A DNA stretch of 56,010 bases from Streptomyces sp. WAC 04229. GTDB taxonomy: Bacteria; Actinomycetota; Actinomycetes; Streptomycetales; Streptomycetaceae. Made by a program: the position numbers and the translations under genes. The DNA lies in NCBI RefSeq assembly GCF_003947455.1, contig NZ_QHJH01000032.1:1-56010 (forward strand). Direction: 5' to 3'. Of the stretch, positions 1-9,849 are shown one piece after another. The first letter of the stretch is position 1. Each line of letters starts with the position of its first letter. Under the pieces are notes generated by a model that ran no database searches, was not told where the DNA came from, and was given only the letters and a program-made list of their open reading frames with translations.

Positions 1-1239
<1,239 letters not shown>

Positions 1240-1268
1240 CCCGCCCCGCGGCCGGACCGCGCCACCGC

Positions 1269-1886
1269 CTACCCGTCCTCGGCCGCGACCCGGGCCAGGG
1301 TGCGCCCGGTGCGCGCGGACCGGGCCCGCCGGGGATCCGGGGCGCCGCGCCCGCGCCCGCCGCCGGCCGTGCGCACCAGGAGCCACGCCACCTCCCCGTC
1401 GCCCGCGCCACCGTCCGGCCCGCCGCGGAACCGGGTCAGCGCGTACTCCCCGCGCAGCTTCTTGCCGTGCAGCCGGAACCTGGCGTGGCCGTGCGCCAGC
1501 GACTCGGCGAAGTCGACCGGCCGGCCTCGGCGGTCGTGGCTCAGCGGCTCGTAGTCGCCGCGGTCCCACACGATGACCGTGCCGCCCCCGTACTCGCCCG
1601 CCGGGATCACGCCCTCGAACTCCTCGTACTCCAGCGGATGGTCCTCGGTCGGCACCGCGAGCCGTTTGTCGCTCGGATCCGCCGGCGGGCCCTTCGGTAC
1701 CGACCAGGACTTCAGTACGTCGCCCACCTGCAGCCGGAAGTCGAAGTGCAGGGTGCTCGCGTCGTGGATCTGCACGACGAAGCGCGGCCGCCCGTCCCCG
1801 GCGGCCGCTCCGCGCCCCGCGGGCTCCCCGGTCCGGCCGAAGTCCCGTCTGCCGCGGTAGTCCCGCAGCCCGTTCGCGTCGCCCAC
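1269..1886 (-). CDS. Stand-alone LigD-type DNA 3'-phosphoesterase domain protein
   Basis: A 205-residue protein corresponding to the 3'-phosphoesterase (PE) module of bacterial LigD, which trims 3'-phosphates and 3'-ribonucleotides during non-homologous end joining. The catalytic signature is intact: His41, His47, Asp49 and Arg51 in the IHDASTLHFDFRL block, then EDHPLEY and GEYGGGTVIVWD. These match the His, His, Asp and Arg metal and phosphate ligands known for Pseudomonas LigD. There is no polymerase or ligase domain and no Ku gene nearby. The GTG at 1886 was chosen because AAGGAG lies six bases upstream; longer in-frame versions run into the next gene. The C-terminal 25 residues are Arg/Gly-rich. 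It may be co-transcribed with the aldo/keto reductase 50 bases upstream. Confidence 0.85.
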   Translation of the reverse strand: MGDANGLRDYRGRRDFGRTGEPAGRGAAAGDGRPRFVVQIHDASTLHFDFRLQVGDVLKSWSVPKGPPADPSDKRLAVPTEDHPLEYEEFEGVIPAGEYGGGTVIVWDRGDYEPLSHDRRGRPVDFAESLAHGHARFRLHGKKLRGEYALTRFRGGPDGGAGDGEVAWLLVRTAGGGRGRGAPDPRRARSARTGRTLARVAAEDG

Positions 1887-1936
1887 CTGCCACTCCTTCC
1901 CGGGAGACCGTCGCCGACCGGGACCGGGTACCCCGG

Positions 1937-2770
1937 TCAGAACTCCTCGTGCACCTCCGGGTCGCCGCCGATCCGCCGGTGCGCCCGGTCGGCCACGGCG
2001 CGCATCTGCTCCCCGTCCAGCTCGAAGCCGAAGACGTCCAGATTGGCCCGCTGCCGCTCCGGGTCGCCCGACTTCGGGATGGGCACCGCGCCCAGCTGGG
2101 TGTGCCACCGCAGGACCGCCTGGGCCGGCGTCACCCCGTGCGCGTCGGCGACCGCGGCGACGGCGGGGTCGTCCAGCAGGTCGCTGCCGCGGCCCAGCGG
2201 GCTCCAGCTCTCGGTGCGGATGCCCTTGCGCTCGTGGAAGGCGCGCAGCTCGTCCTGCGGGAACAGCGGGTGCAGCTCGATCTGATTGACGGACGGCAGG
2301 ACGCCCGTCTCCTTCTCCAGCCGCTCGATGTGCTCCGCGGTGAAGTTGGAGACGCCCACCGAGCGCACCAGGCCGTCCTCACGCAGCTTGATCATGGCCT
2401 TCCATGAGTCGACGTACTTGTCCACCCGCGGCAGCGGCCAGTGGATCAGGTACAGGTCGACGTACTCCAGGCCCAGCCGGGCCCGGGACTCCTCGAACGA
2501 GGCGAGCGTCTCCTCGTAGCCGTGGTGCCGGCCGGGCAGCTTGGTCGTCACGACGATCTCCTCGCGGGGGACCCCGCCGGCGGCCACCCCGCGGCCGACG
2601 CCGGTCTCGTTGCGGTAGTTCGTCGCCGTGTCGATCAGCCGGTACCCCGTCTCCAGGGCCGTACGGACCGCCCGCTCGGCTTCGTCGTCCTTCATCGGCC
2701 AGGTGCCGAGGCCCAGTGCGGGGAGCGTGGTGCCGTCGTTGAGCGTGTTCGCCGGGATGCTGATCACCAT
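1937..2770 (-). CDS. Aldo/keto reductase (2,5-diketo-gluconate reductase-like)
   Basis: A 277-residue NADPH-dependent oxidoreductase of the AKR superfamily. It shows LGLGTW near the N-terminus, the catalytic Asp/Tyr pair in IDTATNY, the Lys in VTTKLPG and the His in LIHWPLP, so the tetrad is complete. GVSNF and the PIPKS cofactor loop near the C-terminus are also present. The ATG at 2770 has GGAAGG a few bases upstream. The closest family members reduce small aldehydes and keto sugars, but the substrate cannot be told from sequence. It is divergent from the dioxygenase gene, with about 150 bases of shared promoter region. Confidence 0.93.
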   Translation of the reverse strand: MVISIPANTLNDGTTLPALGLGTWPMKDDEAERAVRTALETGYRLIDTATNYRNETGVGRGVAAGGVPREEIVVTTKLPGRHHGYEETLASFEESRARLGLEYVDLYLIHWPLPRVDKYVDSWKAMIKLREDGLVRSVGVSNFTAEHIERLEKETGVLPSVNQIELHPLFPQDELRAFHERKGIRTESWSPLGRGSDLLDDPAVAAVADAHGVTPAQAVLRWHTQLGAVPIPKSGDPERQRANLDVFGFELDGEQMRAVADRAHRRIGGDPEVHEEF

Positions 2771-2921
2771 GGGACCTTCCCTCGACTGTGCGCGGCGGTG
2801 TGCCGCACGTCCAGCCTCGCCCAACGGGGGACCGGTGATCAACCGGACGGCGCGCGGGCGGGTCTGCCACGATCGGTGCCGAAGCCGGAACGGACGGACC
2901 ACACCGACCAACGGAGCACGC

Positions 2922-3899
2922 ATGACGACGGACAGGACGACGGCGGACCGCACGGCGGCAGAGGCGGGGGAGGTCGAGGTGAAACCCGTCGCGGGGCACA
3001 TCGGCGCCGAGATCCGCGGCGTCGACCTGGCGGCCGGCCTCGACGCGGCGCAGGTCGCCGCGGTCCGGGCGGCGGTGCTGCGCTGGAAGGTGGTGTTCTT
3101 CCGGGACCAGCGCCTCGACCACGCCGACCACGTCGCCTTCGCGCGCCTCTTCGGCGAGCCGGTCGTCCTGCCCCGGCGCGGCAAGGCGTCACCGGCCGGG
3201 TTCCCGGAGATCGAGACGACCGCCGACCGGCTGGAGCTGGGCGGACGGTTCGGCATGGAGCACGACGAGTGGCTGCGCCGCCGGCGCCACACCCTGCTGC
3301 GCGGCTGGCACTGCGACCACGGCGCCCGCGTCGACCCGCCGGCCGCGACGATCCTGCGGGCCGAGACGGTACCGCCGTACGGCGGCGACACCACCTGGGC
3401 GAACCTCGCCGCCGCCTACGCCGGACTGTCCGCCCCGATGCGCGCCTTCGCCGACACCCTGCGCGCCGAACACCGCCTCGGCGTCGGCTACCAGCCCCGG
3501 CCCGGCGACGACGCCTACGTCCGGCACCTGCTCGACCACCAGACGGCGACCGTGCACCCGCTGGTCCGCGTCCACCCGGAGACGGGCGAGCGGGTGCTGT
3601 TCGTCAACGGCTACTACGTCGAGCAGATCACCGGACTCTCCCGGCCGGAGAGCGCCGCCGTCCTGGAACTGCTCCTCGAACAGGCCACCCGCCCCGAGTA
3701 CACGGTCCGCTTCCGGTGGGAGCCCGGCAGCGTCGCCTTCTGGGACAACCGGGCCACCATCCACCTGGCCCCGAGCGACAACGCCCACCTCGACCATCCC
3801 AGGACCATGCACCGCGTGATGCTCGCCGGTGACGTGCCCGCCGGGGTCGACGGCACCCCGTCCGAGGCCCTCACCGGCAGCGAGCCGGGCCGCTGGTGA
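2922..3899 (+). CDS. TauD/TfdA-family Fe(II)/2-oxoglutarate dioxygenase
   Basis: A 325-residue non-haem iron dioxygenase. The iron-binding facial triad is visible: the HxD pair in WHCDHG, and a distal His near the C-terminus in TMHRVML. FRDQ and the YGGDTTWAN segment are typical of the taurine and 2,4-D dioxygenase family. The family hydroxylates alkyl sulfonates, sulfate esters, aryloxyacids or amino-acid-like compounds; no sulfonate transporter is adjacent, so the substrate is open. The ATG follows GGAG. Its stop lies only eight bases from the convergent phosphoesterase gene. Confidence 0.9.
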   Translation: MTTDRTTADRTAAEAGEVEVKPVAGHIGAEIRGVDLAAGLDAAQVAAVRAAVLRWKVVFFRDQRLDHADHVAFARLFGEPVVLPRRGKASPAGFPEIETTADRLELGGRFGMEHDEWLRRRRHTLLRGWHCDHGARVDPPAATILRAETVPPYGGDTTWANLAAAYAGLSAPMRAFADTLRAEHRLGVGYQPRPGDDAYVRHLLDHQTATVHPLVRVHPETGERVLFVNGYYVEQITGLSRPESAAVLELLLEQATRPEYTVRFRWEPGSVAFWDNRATIHLAPSDNAHLDHPRTMHRVMLAGDVPAGVDGTPSEALTGSEPGRW

Positions 3900-3907
3900 C
3901 CCTCGTG

Positions 3908-5410
3908 TCAGACCAGCGGGATGGTCACCTCGTCCTCCACCGGCGGGTCCAGCTCCTGCGCCCGGTTGCCGGTGGCGGCGTGGCAGCGCAGCCGCACCGC
4001 CTCGGGGGAGACGTCCAGGCGCAGGAAGCACTTGAAGAAGGGCGGGCTGTAGGTCGCCGAACCCGGTGAGAACACCTGCGTGTAGACCTTGCGCACCGGC
4101 AGCCGGAACCGCTTCTTGTGCTCCGGCCGCCGTGCCGTGCCCAGCAGCCCGGCGACCAGCCGGGTGCGCCGGGTGACCCGCGCTCCGTCGCCCGGGGCGC
4201 GGCCCGTCCGGATGCCGAGGCGTTCGGCGATCACGGCCGTCGCCTCGGCCTCCGTGAGCGTGAAGAAGCGGCGCATCCGCAGCCGGCGCCCGTAGAGCGC
4301 GCTGTAGAAGGCCAGCGAGTCGCCGCGCAGCGGGTAGGAGCGGAAGTCGTCCTCGGTGACGCCGCCCACCGATACCCGCGGGATGGTGTGGGTGGCGTGC
4401 ATGAACGCGCCGCCGCCGCCCGCGACGACGTACTGGATGGTGCGGCCGTCCACGTCGACGGGGTAGCGCTGGTAGTTGTGGATGTCGCCGCCGATCGCCG
4501 CGACGTAGTGGTGGGCCGGGTCGCGGACGATGTCGTCGACCGTGCCGCCGCCCTCGATGGCACAGGGCTGCCGCTCGCCGTCGACGTAGAGCGGTGAGCC
4601 GGTCACCAGGATCTTCGGCCGGGGCCCCGCGGACACCTCGCGCAGCCAGGCGCCCTGCGCGGCGTCGACCGTGCCGAGCAGCCCGGTGTCGATGCCGATG
4701 ATCCGCACCGGTCCGGCGTCGATCGCCCAGTACGGCCCGGGCTGTTCGGCCCGCTGTTCCGGCGCGGAGCGCAGCTTGCGCGCCTCGTCCAGGTGCCGTC
4801 CGTCGTCCGGGTCGGCCCGGTGCCACAGCAGCGACCGCAGCCACGCCGCGGTGAGCGGACGGGGTGCCGGAGCGGGCGGCGGGGGCGACGCGTCGTCGCA
4901 GAAGACCCGCATGAAGCCGCCCAGGTCCTCGTACCAGTCGTGGTTGCCCGGTATCGCGTAGATCGGCGCCGGGTAGTCGCGGTACGGGCGGAAGAACTTC
5001 GTCCCGTAGTCGTCGGCGCTGCCCACCGGGTAGATCACGTCGCTGGCGAGGACGGCGAAGCGGGTGTCGTGCCCGGCCTTCAGGAGGCCGGGCACGACGG
5101 CGTACTGGGGGTCGTCGCCCTCTCCGGTGTCGCCGATGACGAGGAACGAGAACCGGTCCGGGTCCGTGCGCCGGATCACCTTGTCGGCGGGTGCCCCGGC
5201 CGCCGTCCGCTGCTCCACCCAGCGGTCCCGGGTGCGGCCGGTGGGGTCCCCGAACCAGGAGGCCAGCACGCCGTTGCGGGCGGCCCACAGGGTTCTCGGG
5301 TCGAGCCAGGACAGCTTCTCGGTGTGCTGCGGCATGAGGTCTCGGTAGGCGCCGGGCTCGGCGGAGCCCCAGCCGGCGCCTTCGGCGGTATCACGTGAGG
5401 AGTCAGACAC
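3908..5410 (-). CDS. Calcineurin-like metallophosphoesterase, large form
   Basis: A 500-residue cytoplasmic-looking protein without signal peptide. It carries a dimetal phosphoesterase core: VIGDTGEGDD near residue 100 in place of the more usual DxH block, LASDVIYPVGSADDY, AIPGNHDWYED, and GGDIHNYQRY for the distal His pair. The first metal block lacks the canonical His, which occurs in this actinobacterial subgroup. About 100 residues before and 130 after the core are not recognised as known domains. Substrate unknown; nucleotides, phosphoesters or cell-wall intermediates are all possible. It is convergent with the dioxygenase gene and nothing obvious links it to its neighbours. Confidence 0.85.
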   Translation of the reverse strand: MSDSSRDTAEGAGWGSAEPGAYRDLMPQHTEKLSWLDPRTLWAARNGVLASWFGDPTGRTRDRWVEQRTAAGAPADKVIRRTDPDRFSFLVIGDTGEGDDPQYAVVPGLLKAGHDTRFAVLASDVIYPVGSADDYGTKFFRPYRDYPAPIYAIPGNHDWYEDLGGFMRVFCDDASPPPPAPAPRPLTAAWLRSLLWHRADPDDGRHLDEARKLRSAPEQRAEQPGPYWAIDAGPVRIIGIDTGLLGTVDAAQGAWLREVSAGPRPKILVTGSPLYVDGERQPCAIEGGGTVDDIVRDPAHHYVAAIGGDIHNYQRYPVDVDGRTIQYVVAGGGGAFMHATHTIPRVSVGGVTEDDFRSYPLRGDSLAFYSALYGRRLRMRRFFTLTEAEATAVIAERLGIRTGRAPGDGARVTRRTRLVAGLLGTARRPEHKKRFRLPVRKVYTQVFSPGSATYSPPFFKCFLRLDVSPEAVRLRCHAATGNRAQELDPPVEDEVTIPLV

Positions 5411-5505
5411 CCGGGCACGGTAACAACGCCCCGACCGGCGGCGCGACGAGGGGAGCCCCGCCCAACTCCGTTGCCGGACGGGTCGCTTCGGCGGCCGCCC
5501 CGCCC

Positions 5506-6126
5506 CTACTCGAAGCGGGTGGTGTCTCCGGCGCCGTACCGCACGATCTCCGCCTCGCCCCCGGAGAAGTCGACGACCGTCGTCGGTTCGGTACCGCAGT
5601 CACCGGAGTCGATCACCGCGTCGACCACGTGGTCGAGCCGGTCCTTGATCTCCCAGCCCTGCGTCATCGGCTCCTCCTCGCCGGGCAGCAGCAGCGTGCT
5701 GGAGAGCAGGGGCTCGCCCAGTTCGGTGAGCAGGGCCTGGGTGACGACGTGGTCGGGGATGCGCACGCCCACCGTCTTCTTCTTCGGGTGCTGGAGCATG
5801 CGCGGCACCTCCCGCGTCGCCGGCAGGATGAAGGTGTAGCTGCCCGGGGTGGACGCCTTGATCGCCCGGAACACGTCGTTGTCGATCTGCACGAACTGGC
5901 CGAGCTGCGCGAAGTCCTGGCACACCAGGGTGAAGTGGTGCCGGTTGTCCAGTTGCCGGATCGACCGGATGCGGTCGATGCCGTCGCGGCTGCCCAGTCG
6001 GCAGCCCAGCGCGTAGCAGGAGTCCGTCGGATACGCGATCAGCGCGTCGGAGCGGACGCTCTCGGCGACCTGCGCGATGCTGCGCGGCTGGGGGTTCTCG
6101 GGGTGCACGTCGAAGTACTTCGCCAT
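5506..6126 (-). CDS. YciO/Sua5/TsaC-family L-threonylcarbamoyladenylate synthase-like protein
   Basis: A 206-residue single-domain protein of the YrdC/Sua5 fold, which binds ATP and double-stranded RNA and, in TsaC, makes threonylcarbamoyl-AMP for the t6A modification of tRNA. The YPTDSCYALGC motif near residue 33, the basic SIRQLDNRH segment, and the PGSYTFILPAT and VGVRIPDH blocks are present. The length and the QLDNRHHFTL wording are closer to the YciO branch than to the essential TsaC branch, so it may be an accessory paralogue rather than the main tRNA enzyme. The ATG at 6126 starts the conserved region directly. Confidence 0.9.
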   Translation of the reverse strand: MAKYFDVHPENPQPRSIAQVAESVRSDALIAYPTDSCYALGCRLGSRDGIDRIRSIRQLDNRHHFTLVCQDFAQLGQFVQIDNDVFRAIKASTPGSYTFILPATREVPRMLQHPKKKTVGVRIPDHVVTQALLTELGEPLLSSTLLLPGEEEPMTQGWEIKDRLDHVVDAVIDSGDCGTEPTTVVDFSGGEAEIVRYGAGDTTRFE

Positions 6127-6286
6127 TCACCGAGCTTATGCCCGTCCGCGCGCGACGGCCGACAGGCCCGGTCGGGCGCCCCGTCCGAACCTTCCGCGGG
6201 GGCTCGCACCGGGCCCGCGTCCGGGGCCATGAGGTAACGTCCCCGACCTGGGCCGGGGGCGAGGCGAGGACGAGGAGAAGGCCGAC

Positions 6287-7819
6287 GTGGCGGGCCGAGC
6301 GGACGGAACGGGACAGCGGGCGGCGGGAGCCGCCGAGCGCGCGGGATGGGCCGAGGAACTCCTCGACCACCTGCGGCCGGCCGGCCGCGACCCGGACAGG
6401 GTCGTGGCCTGGCTGGCCGGCGCCGCGGACGCCGCCGTCTCGCTCCAGGACGGCACCGGCCGCCTGCTGGCAGGCGCCCGCCTCCCGCTGGACGAGGGCC
6501 TGGTCGCGGACATCGCCGGCGGCCGGATCGCCTCCGCCGCCCTGGAGGACGCGGGACGCCGGATACGGCTCGTCCGCGTCGCCCGTTCCCACCCGGCGTC
6601 CGACGCCGTCCTCGCCGTGGCCCGCGAGGCCCCCTTCGACCGGCGGGCCTCCGACATCGTCACGCACACCGCCCAGGTACTGGAGCTGCTGCTGGCCGGA
6701 GACGAGTCGGCCGCGGCCGGACACCGGCTGCGGCGGGCCACCTCCGACCTGCGCCTGGCCATCCTGCAACTGCTGATGGTGGAGGACACCGTCTCCGCCC
6801 GCCGGGTGGCCGCCGGACTCTGGCCGGGGCTCCTCGACACCGACACGGCCTGCGTGTACGTCGTGGAGAGCAGCCCCGGGGAACGGGACCGCCTGGCCGA
6901 GGAGTGCGTGTCGGCGACGGCGGAGGGAGCGCTGGTCGTGCGCTGCCCCGCGATGGACGGACACGTCATCGTCCTCGCCCCACGGGACGCGGCCGGCCGG
7001 GAGTTGCGCACGCTCGTCGGCGGCCTGCCCGGCGTGTTCCTCGGCGGCAGCACCCGGCAGGGCCTCGCCCGTACCGCCGCCGCGTACGGACAGGCGGTGA
7101 GCGCCCTGGCCGTCGCCCGGTTCCGGCCGGAGCAGTCGGCCGTGTACGCCGAGCGGACCCGCCCCGAGCTGCTGATGGAGCCCGCCGCCCTGTACGGCTG
7201 GACGGCCCGGATGCTGAGCCCGCTCGACGACCTGCCGCACCACACCCGAGCCGAACTGCTGGCCACCACGCGGCTCGGCCTGGAGTTCACCGCCGTCAAC
7301 ACGGCGAAGATCCTCGGCGTCAGCCGCAACACGGTCCGGGCCCGCATGGACCGCGTCGAGGGTCTGCTGCGCACCGACTTCACCGACCTGACCGTCCGCG
7401 CCGCCGTCCACCTCGCCCTGAACTCGCAGGTCGGCCTCGCCGAGCCGCCGGGTGGGTCCGCCCACGGGCGGGCCGGGGCGGCCGGCCTCACCGACCTGCT
7501 CTCCGGGCCCGCGCTGCGTACCTGGGCCGCGGATCTGCTCGGCCGCCTGGCCCCGGACGGCCGGGACCTGCGGCGCACCCTGCGCACCTGGATCGCCGTC
7601 GGCGGCAACGCCGAGCGCGCCGCCCAGCGGCTCGGGATGCACCCGCAGACCGTCCGCGAGCACGTCCGCAGCGCGGAGCCGGTCCTCGAACGCCAGCTGC
7701 TCGCCGCCGGCAGCGACCTGTACGAGGTCGTACTGGCCCACCTCGCCGAGGGAGACCTCGGCGGGCCGCCGCTGCCCGGGACGAAACCGGGCCATCCGGA
7801 CTCACCTGTGCACGGGTGA
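6287..7819 (+). CDS. PucR-family transcriptional regulator with two HTH modules
   Basis: A 510-residue regulator. The first 330 residues are a sensory region with a GAF-like feel and the GGDEF-derived middle domain typical of PucR/CdaR proteins. A PucR-type helix-turn-helix lies around residues 336-365 (AKILGVSRNTVRAR). A second, similar HTH lies around 438-465 (AAQRLGMHPQTVREH), matching the PucR C-terminal HTH_30 type. GTG at 6287 is preceded by GAGGAGAAGG. Known family members respond to purine, sugar-acid or amino-acid catabolites; no such pathway is beside it. The gene ends in a hairpin that overlaps its stop codon. Confidence 0.82.
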   Translation: MAGRADGTGQRAAGAAERAGWAEELLDHLRPAGRDPDRVVAWLAGAADAAVSLQDGTGRLLAGARLPLDEGLVADIAGGRIASAALEDAGRRIRLVRVARSHPASDAVLAVAREAPFDRRASDIVTHTAQVLELLLAGDESAAAGHRLRRATSDLRLAILQLLMVEDTVSARRVAAGLWPGLLDTDTACVYVVESSPGERDRLAEECVSATAEGALVVRCPAMDGHVIVLAPRDAAGRELRTLVGGLPGVFLGGSTRQGLARTAAAYGQAVSALAVARFRPEQSAVYAERTRPELLMEPAALYGWTARMLSPLDDLPHHTRAELLATTRLGLEFTAVNTAKILGVSRNTVRARMDRVEGLLRTDFTDLTVRAAVHLALNSQVGLAEPPGGSAHGRAGAAGLTDLLSGPALRTWAADLLGRLAPDGRDLRRTLRTWIAVGGNAERAAQRLGMHPQTVREHVRSAEPVLERQLLAAGSDLYEVVLAHLAEGDLGGPPLPGTKPGHPDSPVHG

Positions 7820-7823
7820 GTCC
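7798..7823 (+). terminator. Hairpin overlapping the stop codon of the PucR-like gene
   Basis: A perfect 9-bp stem (GGACTCACC pairing with GGTGAGTCC) with an 8-base loop. The TGA stop lies in the right arm. It is not followed by a long T tract, which is common for Streptomyces terminators. Confidence 0.55.
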
Positions 7824-7966
7824 TTCCGGCCCGGCAGCGGGCACCGGCACGATTCACAACGGCGGAGCCGTTCACGTACGTTCGATCGCGATGGGGGCAC
7901 GACCGGAACGGGGGACCGGTCGCGCCCCCGACTCCGTCGCGCGGACGGCCGCGTACCGGGGGCCGG

Positions 7967-9007
7967 TCAGCCGTGCGGCAGGATCACCGCACGGCCGTTG
8001 ACCCGGCCCGCGTGCAGCCGCTCGTACGCCAGGGGCGCGTCGTCCAGCGCGTACGTCTCGGTGTGCACCGACAGGGCGCCCGAGCGGGCCAGGTCCAGCA
8101 CCTCGATCAGTTCGCCGCGGCTGCCCCAGTAGGGCGCGGTGACCGACACCTCGAACGGCAGCACGCCGAACCCGACGGGGAGCGTGCCGCCGCCGATGCC
8201 GACCAGCGTGACATCGCCCTCGACGGCGGCGACGGCGCCCGCGGTCCGCACGGTCGGCGCCACACCGACGAAGTCGAACACGGCCTCGGCGCCCATGCCT
8301 CCGGTCAGTTCGCGCACCGCGTCCGCCGCCTTCGCGTCCGAGAGCACCGCCTCGTGGGCGCCCACCTCACGGGCGAGGCGCAGCTTGTCCTCGCCGACGT
8401 CGAGGGCGATCACCCGGGCGGACGTCAGCGCCCGCAGCAGCTGGACGGCGACGTGACCGAGGCCGCCGGCCCCGATGACCACCGCGGTCGAGCCGGGCAC
8501 CAGCTTGGGCAGCGACCGCTTGATCGCGTGGTACGGCGTCAGTCCGGCGTCGGTCAGCGGAACGGCCGCGACGGGGTCGAGACCGTCCAGGGGCACCAGG
8601 TGCCGTGCGTCGTCGACCAGCAGGTACTCGGCCATCGACCCCGGCCGTCCCAGGCCCGGCGGGCGGATGCCCAGTGCGTCGGCGCGCAGGCAGTAGTTCT
8701 CCTTGCCCTCCGCGCACTTGGCGCAGCTGCCGCAGCCCCAGGGCCCGTACACGGCCACCGCGTCGCCCTCGTTCAGCCCGGTCACGCCGGCGCCGAGCGC
8801 GGCCACCGTGCCCACGCCCTCGTGGCCGAGGGTGAGGGGAAGCTCGTAGGGGAAGCCCTCGGCCGGCCAGCCCATCACCGCGATGTCGGAGTGGCAGACG
8901 CCGGCCGCGGTCACCTTCAGCAGCACCTGGCCGGGGCCGGGCTCCGGGTCGGGGACCGTGACGACCTCGGGCGGTGCCCCGATGGTGCGGTACTGCAGTG
9001 CCTTCAT
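7967..9007 (-). CDS. Zinc-dependent alcohol dehydrogenase, NAD(P)-dependent
   Basis: A 346-residue medium-chain dehydrogenase. Catalytic zinc ligands are in GVCHSD and GHEGVG; the structural zinc site is the four-cysteine CGSCAKCAEGKENYC loop. The Rossmann fingerprint is GAGGLGHVA followed by an acidic residue in ALDVGEDK, which favours NAD. It is the last gene of a TetR-SDR-ADH operon, 44 bases after the SDR gene. An alcohol dehydrogenase paired with an SDR suggests two-step oxidation or reduction of an alcohol or ketone whose ligand is sensed by the TetR protein. Confidence 0.93.
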   Translation of the reverse strand: MKALQYRTIGAPPEVVTVPDPEPGPGQVLLKVTAAGVCHSDIAVMGWPAEGFPYELPLTLGHEGVGTVAALGAGVTGLNEGDAVAVYGPWGCGSCAKCAEGKENYCLRADALGIRPPGLGRPGSMAEYLLVDDARHLVPLDGLDPVAAVPLTDAGLTPYHAIKRSLPKLVPGSTAVVIGAGGLGHVAVQLLRALTSARVIALDVGEDKLRLAREVGAHEAVLSDAKAADAVRELTGGMGAEAVFDFVGVAPTVRTAGAVAAVEGDVTLVGIGGGTLPVGFGVLPFEVSVTAPYWGSRGELIEVLDLARSGALSVHTETYALDDAPLAYERLHAGRVNGRAVILPHG

Positions 9008-9051
9008 GGTCGAACTCCTTCTTTTCTCCCCCCGGGTTGTGCGGCGGACGC

Positions 9052-9849
9052 TCAGACGGCCGTGTAGGCGCCGTCGACCAGGTGGTAGCCGCCCGCCACG
9101 AAGGACGCCCGGTCCGACAGCAGGAAGGCGATCAGCTCGGCGACCTCCTCGGAGCGCCCGAGCCGCCCGGCCGGGTGCAGGGCGACCAGGCCCTCGTACG
9201 CGGCCTCGTCCATGGACTTCAGCAGCGGCGTGTCGATGAAGCCGGGGCCGACCGCGTTGACCCGGATGCCCTTGGCGGCGTATTCGGCGCCGGCGGTCCT
9301 GGTCAGGCCGACGACGCCGTGCTTGGCGGCGACGTAGGCGGGGGAGCCCGCGAAGCCGACGGAACCGAGGATGGAGGCGACGTTGACGATGGCGCCGCCC
9401 TTGCCCGCGGCCTCCATGACGGGCAGTTCGTAGCGCATCGAGTAGAAGACGCCGTCCAGGTTGGTGCGGACGACCCGCTGGTAGGCGTCTACGTCGTACG
9501 CGCCGGTCGGGGCGCTCGGGCCGCCGATGCCCGCGTTGTTCACGGCCAGGTCCAGGCCGCCGAAGGTGCCGACGGTGAACCGCACGGCGGCCTCGACCGA
9601 CTCCGGGCTGGTCACGTCCAGCTCGACGGCGGCGGCCTCGATGCCCTCCGCGGTCAGGTCGGCGACGGCCTTGTGGGCGCCCTCGGCGTTGTGATCGGCG
9701 ACGACGACGCGGGCGCCGGCCGAGCCGAGGCGGCGGGCGGTGGCCAGGCCGATGCCGGAGGCGGCGCCGGTGACGAGGGCGGTGCGGCCGGCGAACTCGG
9801 GGGCGGAGCCGGTGGGCGCTGTCGCGGGGGTGGTGCCGGTGGTGCTCAT
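9052..9849 (-). CDS. Short-chain dehydrogenase/reductase (SDR)
   Basis: A 265-residue classical SDR. TGAASGIG forms the nucleotide-binding loop, NNAGIGG follows the fourth strand, the catalytic Ser lies in NVASILGS, and Tyr and Lys are in YVAAKHG. The C-terminal VDGAYTAV ending is common in enzymes acting on secondary alcohols or 3-oxoacyl substrates. The start overlaps the stop of the TetR gene in an ATGA junction, so translation is probably coupled. Confidence 0.93.
   Translation of the reverse strand: MSTTGTTPATAPTGSAPEFAGRTALVTGAASGIGLATARRLGSAGARVVVADHNAEGAHKAVADLTAEGIEAAAVELDVTSPESVEAAVRFTVGTFGGLDLAVNNAGIGGPSAPTGAYDVDAYQRVVRTNLDGVFYSMRYELPVMEAAGKGGAIVNVASILGSVGFAGSPAYVAAKHGVVGLTRTAGAEYAAKGIRVNAVGPGFIDTPLLKSMDEAAYEGLVALHPAGRLGRSEEVAELIAFLLSDRASFVAGGYHLVDGAYTAV

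Noticed and set aside
5600..7795. A 731-residue open frame on the minus strand
   Set aside because: It lies antisense to the PucR-like gene and in another frame of the YciO gene; composition is low-complexity Gly/Gln/Arg.
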